Source: Phoronis australis
Lineage: Eukaryota > Phoronida > Phoronidae
Length of the DNA stretch: 64,000 bases
NCBI GenBank assembly: GCA_002633005.1
Contig: NMRA01000025.1
Coordinates: 323,450-387,449 of the forward strand
Reading direction: 5' to 3'
Below are positions 60,401-64,000 of this stretch, piece after piece (position 1 is the first letter of the stretch; each line of letters starts with the position of its first letter). Under the pieces are notes generated by a model. It ran no database searches. It was not told the origin of the DNA and saw only the letters and a program-made list of their open reading frames with translations. The position numbers and the translations under genes are program-made.

Positions 60401-61505
60401 GTTGAGGCTTGTCCATATTGAGAGTGGACGCTACAAGTCCAAACAGATGACAGCAATATGCACCCACATATTTATATACATTCATGTATGAAGTTGCCTA
60501 CTCACCGGTACAGGTTGAGGGCCAGAGGGAGGTGGCAAGACAAAGGGTGCAGGGGCACCGCTAACAGGTGGACCCTGCTGGGGCGGGCCTTGGGGAGGGA
60601 AGAAGGCTGGGTTGACGTGTGGCGCTGGTTGCATGTGACCAGGCGGCGGAATGCCTTGAGGGGGAGGACCCTGCCCAGTGGGTGGGGGTCCCTGTGGACC
60701 GGGCCCCATGTTCTGTGGTGGTCCTGAAAGTAAAACAGCAAAGTTACCTAACACACCAAAACGAATGAAAAAACAAAAACTGACATCCAAGCTAAGTCAC
60801 ATATATTATCGTTTGTTATGGAAAGCTTATCAGTTCAAAAAACTTATGTTGGAAATTTTGAGCAGGATTCAATAAAAATGCTAAATGACAAATATACTTT
60901 TAAAGAGTCCGGTGCTCTGACTTATGATCAACACAAATAAGACCAAGGATAAAGTTGTTGGAGCTGAGCATGGCCAATGAGATGGCTAAAATTGAAATAC
61001 CTTCGCACATTATATACACATGGAAATAAATCACGGTTTTTGTAATCTGTACAAAAAATCCCCAAAGTCGCACACACTTGCCTTCTCTTAAAATTTCAAA
61101 CAAATTTAAAAGCAGGTCTTGAGGAAAATCTGGCCCACAATTATTGTTAGTAAATGGACATTTTTTGTACTTCAACAAAAGATCAAGATTTGATTTGATG
61201 CATGAAATATATAACGTTTGGTCAAGTCTGAATTTTAGCCAACTTGGATCAACCAACGGGTGAGAAGAGAATGCTTTTAGGTCACAGTAGCTTTTAAAAC
61301 AGCAATTTTATGTAGCATGATTGTGTAACGCTTACTGTCACTGGGGATGGGTCACTATTGGGCCAAATATTTCAAGCCATGCAGATTACAAGTCAAATTA
61401 CCAGCCTTGACACATTACCTGGCTGGCCTGGGAAACCGGGAGGTCCCATGGGCCGTTGTGGTGGTGGGCCACCAGGAGGCATGCCTGGGCCACCGGGGAA
61501 TGAAA
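54470..61505 (-). CDS. CPSF6: Cleavage and polyadenylation specificity factor subunit 6 (CFIm68), C-terminal six exons
   Basis: Exons in reading order are 61505-61419, 60723-60506, 60225-60131, 59593-59481, 58187-58037 and 54695-54470. All have AG/GT borders and matching phases, giving 295 codons to a TGA. The product is the C-terminal part of CFIm68, which with the CFIm25 dimer binds UGUA elements and guides poly(A)-site choice in the nucleus. The first three exons are Pro/Gly-rich and include [11 protein letters not shown], a CPSF6 signature, and [11 protein letters not shown]. The fourth and fifth carry the conserved block [20 protein letters not shown] and [20 protein letters not shown], then [20 protein letters not shown]. 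The last exon is an RS/RD/RE domain ([20 protein letters not shown]) ending SSSRRH, the region used for nuclear import and SR-type contacts. The N-terminal RRM exons are outside the window. CPSF7 is the close paralogue in vertebrates; [10 protein letters not shown] and the RD-rich tail favour CPSF6. Confidence 0.95.
54803..54890 (+). repeat. 14-bp minisatellite, 6 units (CPSF6 intron)
   Basis: Unit GTCAACTAACRCAT, where R is A or G, in about six copies just upstream (on the minus strand) of the RS-domain exon acceptor. Confidence 0.92.
55043..57952. repeat. Region bounded by a perfect 29-bp inverted repeat (CPSF6 intron)
   Basis: A 29-bp sequence beginning TACCGTATTCGCCGTAATAA (55043-55071) returns as its exact reverse complement at 57924-57952. 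Near each arm, on the plus strand, is AAATAAGCGCCC. The 2.9-kb span contains the CTCF-motif-like array. It could be one large composite element or two insertions of one family in opposite orientation. Confidence 0.7.
55733..56933 (+). repeat. Hierarchical tandem repeat with regularly spaced CTCF-like motifs, copy 1
   Basis: Eight motifs of the form CCACTAGRNGGC start at 55783, 55808, 55953, 56114, 56259, 56405, 56566 and 56711. Spacing is 145, 161, 145, 146, 161, 145 after the first close pair, so three submonomers form a ~452-bp higher-order unit that is repeated (55953 onward against 56405 onward). The array ends in a GACG run (56870-56890) and a near-palindrome TGCGTCCACATATAAATATG (56903-56930). 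Short frames here are repeat sequence. Confidence 0.88.
58679..58871 (+). repeat. 31-bp minisatellite, about 6 units (CPSF6 intron)
   Basis: Unit GGGACTCAAGGGTCTAGCAG followed by TGTGGCCCAGT. The array abuts a tRNA-like relic, and the unit resembles the 3' side of that relic. Confidence 0.95.
58860..58930 (-). repeat. tRNA-Arg-like relic (SINE head or tRNA pseudogene)
   Basis: On the minus strand GTGTGGCCTAATGATAT resembles the D-arm/A-box of animal tRNA-Arg (TGGCCTAATGGATA), at 58906-58918. GGTTTCGAGTCCC (58865-58877) is a B-box with one inserted base. The acceptor and anticodon stems do not pair properly, so it is not a functional tRNA. Confidence 0.55.
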
Positions 61506-63040
61506 CTGAAACAATAGGTTAAATAGGTTAACTCAACAACAAGTTCGTAACCAGAACTCCACTGCGATTGCTTAGGGACACTTCCAATTTTTATGCTAAA
61601 AGGAATTTCTTTTATTGCAATTACATTATTTTGTTCAAATCTGATCATATCAGCTTACTAAAAAGAACTTCAACTTTCAAAATCTCTTGCAGTATTTATG
61701 GAATGGTAAAGGGGAAGTACAATGGCAACAGAAAAAAATAACTTTTTGAAAAAACTTGTGTCAGAAACTGGTTGTGCAATGTCACAGCACTGTTTTTTAT
61801 GACTTATTGAAAAAATAGAAAAAAATGAAAACACTGGAAATATAAATTGTATAAATTTTTTTAAGGCAAAAGTGTTCCCTCTGTCATGTTCCCTCCGTCA
61901 CGTTCCCTCCGTCACGTTCCCTCCGTCACGTTCTCTCTTTTCTCCAAAACTGCAGATGTGCACTTCATGGCATCGACGTCACAGGCACTATAGCAGTTCC
62001 CTTTTGATTTTCTTAGATTGATCCTCGCCGTTAAACCTCGCAAATAGGGGCATATATAATTTTTTCTGAATCTTTTGGAACTTTTCACAATTAAGCGAAA
62101 ATGTCACACAAAAAATTAGAAACAGTCACGTTATTTATTAGATAGTCACAATATTTATTTTATTGTGCCCTTCATCACGCGCTATCTACTGTGTAATCGC
62201 TTTCAAGTGGAACTTACGAGCTAATTCCTTGTGTCTGGTGTTAAATGCATCGGCAGAATTACTTTGGCATTGTGTTCTCAAGCCCAGTGATCCACTTCGT
62301 ACCTAATCGGGTCTAGTGATTTCAATGTGCTTAAATGTTGCATCTGGTGAAAGCTAGGAGCTGGCTCTTAGAAAATACTGGAGTTCTAAGTTTCCTCAAA
62401 AGTTTTTACAGATCAGATGCAATAACACACAGAACAAAACCATGAGACAGCAAGACGGGATTGAAGAATGAAGCATTACTTTCATTTCAAACATTTTCAA
62501 AATACAGGAATGTTTTAAGATGGCAATTTATTGTAAAGGATTGATTCGTTCTCCAGAGGAACATGCAGAAAAGTGATGTCATCTAGACATTTATTTGAAG
62601 AGAGACAAAAGAGAAGACAGAGGTAAATAATGACCGCATTCAGTGCGCAGCGACAAAAGACCATGGGGGTACTCTGCTAGACATCCACAAAACAAACCAC
62701 CAAGTTCAGGTCTATTTTTTATGAAAATCAAGTTGGCGGTGTGGAAAATCCACCCAAAGACGATCAAAAATGAAGAGGGATTTGTTACATTTACATGTAT
62801 GTATTTTGTGCAAATTTTCAAAACAAAACAAACACAGCAACTTGACTGAAATTGATGTGGGGTGGCATTTTATTATTGGTGGGTGTAAGTCTCAAAATGA
62901 ATATAGGTTAAGACCAGAACCAACTTTGCTTTTTGGCCTAATGAATATTTTAACTTTATTACCATTGGAAACAACACTTGCTGTTACTTCTAATCTACAG
63001 ATAATCGAGATATAATTTAAAACTTAACATTCTGTTTGCA
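61506..63040 (-). other. CPSF6 intron sequence, no exon found
   Basis: The intron leading to the exon at 61505. I searched for RRM and other CPSF6 N-terminal motifs on the minus strand and found none, so the upstream exon is probably beyond 64000. It contains a 15-bp minisatellite. Confidence 0.5.
61874..61935 (+). repeat. 15-bp minisatellite, about 4 units
   Basis: Unit GTTCCCTCCGTCAC with one extra base per repeat, flanked by diverged copies (CTCTGTCAT, GTTCTCTC). Confidence 0.9.
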
Positions 63041-63690
63041 TTTTTATGCACCCACCCCCATGTGGACACATTATGCTGTCATCCCCATTCGGCCGTTCGT
63101 CTGTCCAGCGTCTTCTGCTTTACCTCCAAAACACTTTGACGTATGTTCATAAAATTTTGCACATGTATTACTTTCCTGGATGGGACGGCATGAGCGAATT
63201 TTCGGACGGATCCAACAACCAGTGTGCCCACTAGTGGCAATTTTAGTTTTTTACATTTAACTATGAAACTTTGAAGGTCCTCGACATATTTTCATAAAAT
63301 TGGCATATTGGCATCTATAAACGAGATGATGCTATCCTCCCATTTTCAGACGATTCAACATAGTTTGCGCCACCTAGTGGTCATTTTTGTTGTTTACGAG
63401 TTTGTTTTTTGGCGTCCACACCTCAATCAACCAAACCATTTAAGGGATGATTTTAAAAATTGGCAAGAGTATTTATATGAAGCTAACAACAGACGACGTC
63501 GACTTTCAGGCAGATCCAACAAACGCTGTGCCCCCTAGAGGCAATTTATTTTTTTTCTGTTTTCCTTTCTTTTTCTGAAGTTCTTAGACAGAGTTTTATG
63601 AAATTTGGTAAATAGCTTTCTATTAAGGAAGCGATGGGACGTTCCCGTTTTTGGATGGATTAGACATTTTTGTGCTATCTACTGGCCAAT
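63041..63690 (-). repeat. CTCF-motif-bearing repeat, copy 2 (inverted)
   Basis: Inverted relative of 55733-56933: it begins with ATGCACCCACCCCCATGTGG and continues through the shared GTTCATAAAATTTTGCACAT-type block. On the minus strand motifs read CCACTAGTGGGCAC (63224-63237), CCACTAGGTGGCGC (63367-63380) and CCTCTAGGGGGCAC (63528-63541), with a decayed one near 63672. Spacing of 143, 161 and ~144 matches copy 1. Confidence 0.85.
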
Positions 63691-63739
63691 TTTATGATGC
63701 AAATAAACAAACTTAGAAGCTGCGCAGAGTGCAGCGTAC

Positions 63740-63791
63740 GTCCATATTAGTGCTAGGGCGTCCAAATGGACGCCCTAGCACTAATATGGAC
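63740..63791. repeat. Perfect hairpin, 25-bp stem and 2-base loop
   Basis: A 25-base arm beginning GTCCATATTAGTGCTAGGGC (63740-63764), AA, then its exact reverse complement (63767-63791). Downstream words (GGACGCCCA, TGGACACCCA) repeat the GGACGCCC core. No gene association is visible. Confidence 0.9.
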
Positions 63792-64000
63792 GCTCTGGCA
63801 AGGACGCCCAATGTATCATTTGGACACCCACTGTCAATAGGAACTTTTCAAGTTTGGACACACACATTGTAATGATTACTAGGAAGCCTATGAAGGCTCA
63901 GTGGAGGCTCTTTTTTCAAAGCAGGAAGAAATATACAATGTTGCTATGCTCACACTTGGTTGATGGCATTGTAAAAGTCTTGGTCTACACCAATTTTTTA

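Overview
The window is a stretch of animal nuclear genome: AT-rich, gene-poor, kilobase introns with GT/AG borders, canonical polyadenylation signals, many minisatellites and small DNA transposons, and one 823-bp assembly gap (34191-35013). A neuropeptide precursor carrying FVRI-amide, FMRF-amide and WLRF-amide type peptides points to a lophotrochozoan (mollusc, brachiopod, annelid or a relative). The sequence alone does not let me choose among these.

Three genes are well supported. (1) 6674-9748 (+) is an intronless 1,024-residue type I membrane protein. It has a signal peptide, a probable beta-propeller-like region, four six-cysteine sushi-like modules, one transmembrane helix, and a cytoplasmic tail that ends in what reads as a dynein-stalk microtubule-binding domain. 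This is the most unusual object in the window. (2) 22186-30472 (+) is the two-coding-exon neuropeptide precursor. It has a recognisable TATA box, CRE, E-box and non-coding first exon upstream. (3) 54470-61505 (-) holds the last six coding exons of CPSF6 (CFIm68), from the proline/glycine-rich middle to the C-terminal RS domain. Its RRM exons lie beyond position 64000. The left edge (1-1100) shows two weak convergent candidate 3' exons, one of them broken by a stop codon.

The rest is repeats and spacer. Left part: a 5-bp-TSD MITE (2344-2585), a 41-bp satellite (3010-4039), a TIR element with a 6-bp TSD (4353-5469), an element bounded by inverted arrays of a palindromic CCAAT-like 21-bp unit (12308-14105), and a Kolobok-like element with TTAA TSDs and a THAP relic (14346-16047). 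Middle: a diverged direct duplication (17100/18700), minisatellites, a SINE and a long intron in the neuropeptide gene, then a featureless 30.9-34.2 kb stretch, the gap, and a second, inverted Kolobok-like copy (35430-36845). Right part: two further MITE copies with 5-bp TSDs, an hAT-like MITE, hairpins, and minisatellites. Inside the CPSF6 introns lie two opposed copies of a repeat that presents CTCF-consensus-like motifs at regular 145-161 bp spacing.

The genes do not form a functional cluster. The two secretory/receptor genes share perfect CRE palindromes (TGACGTCA) just upstream, which hints at cAMP/CREB control of each. CPSF6 is a housekeeping mRNA 3'-end processing factor.
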